NCBI GenBank assembly: GCA_903901395.1
Contig: CAIUQW010000221.1
Coordinates: forward strand, 1-6,738
Origin: an uncultured Chlorobiales bacterium
Lineage (GTDB): Bacteria; Bacteroidota; Chlorobiia; Chlorobiales; Chlorobiaceae
Length of the DNA: 6,738 nucleotides
Direction: 5' to 3'
The number at the start of each line of letters is the position of its first letter. Position 1 is the first letter of the stretch. A program made the position numbers and the translations under genes. Shown piece by piece: positions 6,735 to 6,738 of the stretch. The notes beneath the pieces are model-generated. The model worked only from the letters and a program-made list of their open reading frames with translations, had not been told where the DNA came from and searched no databases.

Positions 6735-6738
6735 ATCC

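Overview
The window is an ordinary-looking bacterial chromosome segment with six protein genes. I see no RNA genes, CRISPR arrays, insertion sequences or attachment sites. GC is fairly high, starts are mixed (ATG, a TTG, a probable GTG or ATG), and only one of the four starts whose upstream bases can be read has a clear Shine-Dalgarno sequence. No marker fixes the taxon. My impression is a green sulfur bacterium (Chlorobiaceae, perhaps Chlorobaculum), held weakly and from general look only.

Left part (1-2398, + strand): a large STAND-type NTPase with a C-terminal array of about eight TPR-like helical repeats. The visible ORF is open to the window edge, so an N-terminal effector domain may lie just outside. 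Proteins of this layout are switch-like sensors, and several relatives are antiphage or conflict proteins. GC within this one gene is strongly mosaic: about 71% at the ends and about 48% in the middle of the repeat array. This is the most accessory-looking part of the window.

Middle part (2471-4951): a calcineurin-type metallophosphoesterase on the minus strand is divergent from trmH (tRNA Gm18 2'-O-methyltransferase), with a 144-base intergenic region between them. A Nudix hydrolase follows trmH on the same strand. The trmH-Nudix gap holds a short array of 9-base direct repeats (consensus NGACYTATA) next to a CCTATAGG palindrome that includes the trmH stop codon.

Right part (4965-6738, - strand): a polytopic membrane protein with a histidine-rich HSHTHS helix resembling a helix of heme-copper oxidase subunit I is followed 33 bases later by a classical NAD(H)-type short-chain dehydrogenase. 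They are probably co-transcribed and converge on the Nudix gene with a 13-base gap. The membrane protein reaches within four bases of the right edge, so its start is not certain.

I found no clearly new multi-gene system. The leads worth following are the missing N terminus and GC mosaic of the STAND gene, the 9-base repeat array, and the histidine-rich membrane protein paired with a dehydrogenase.
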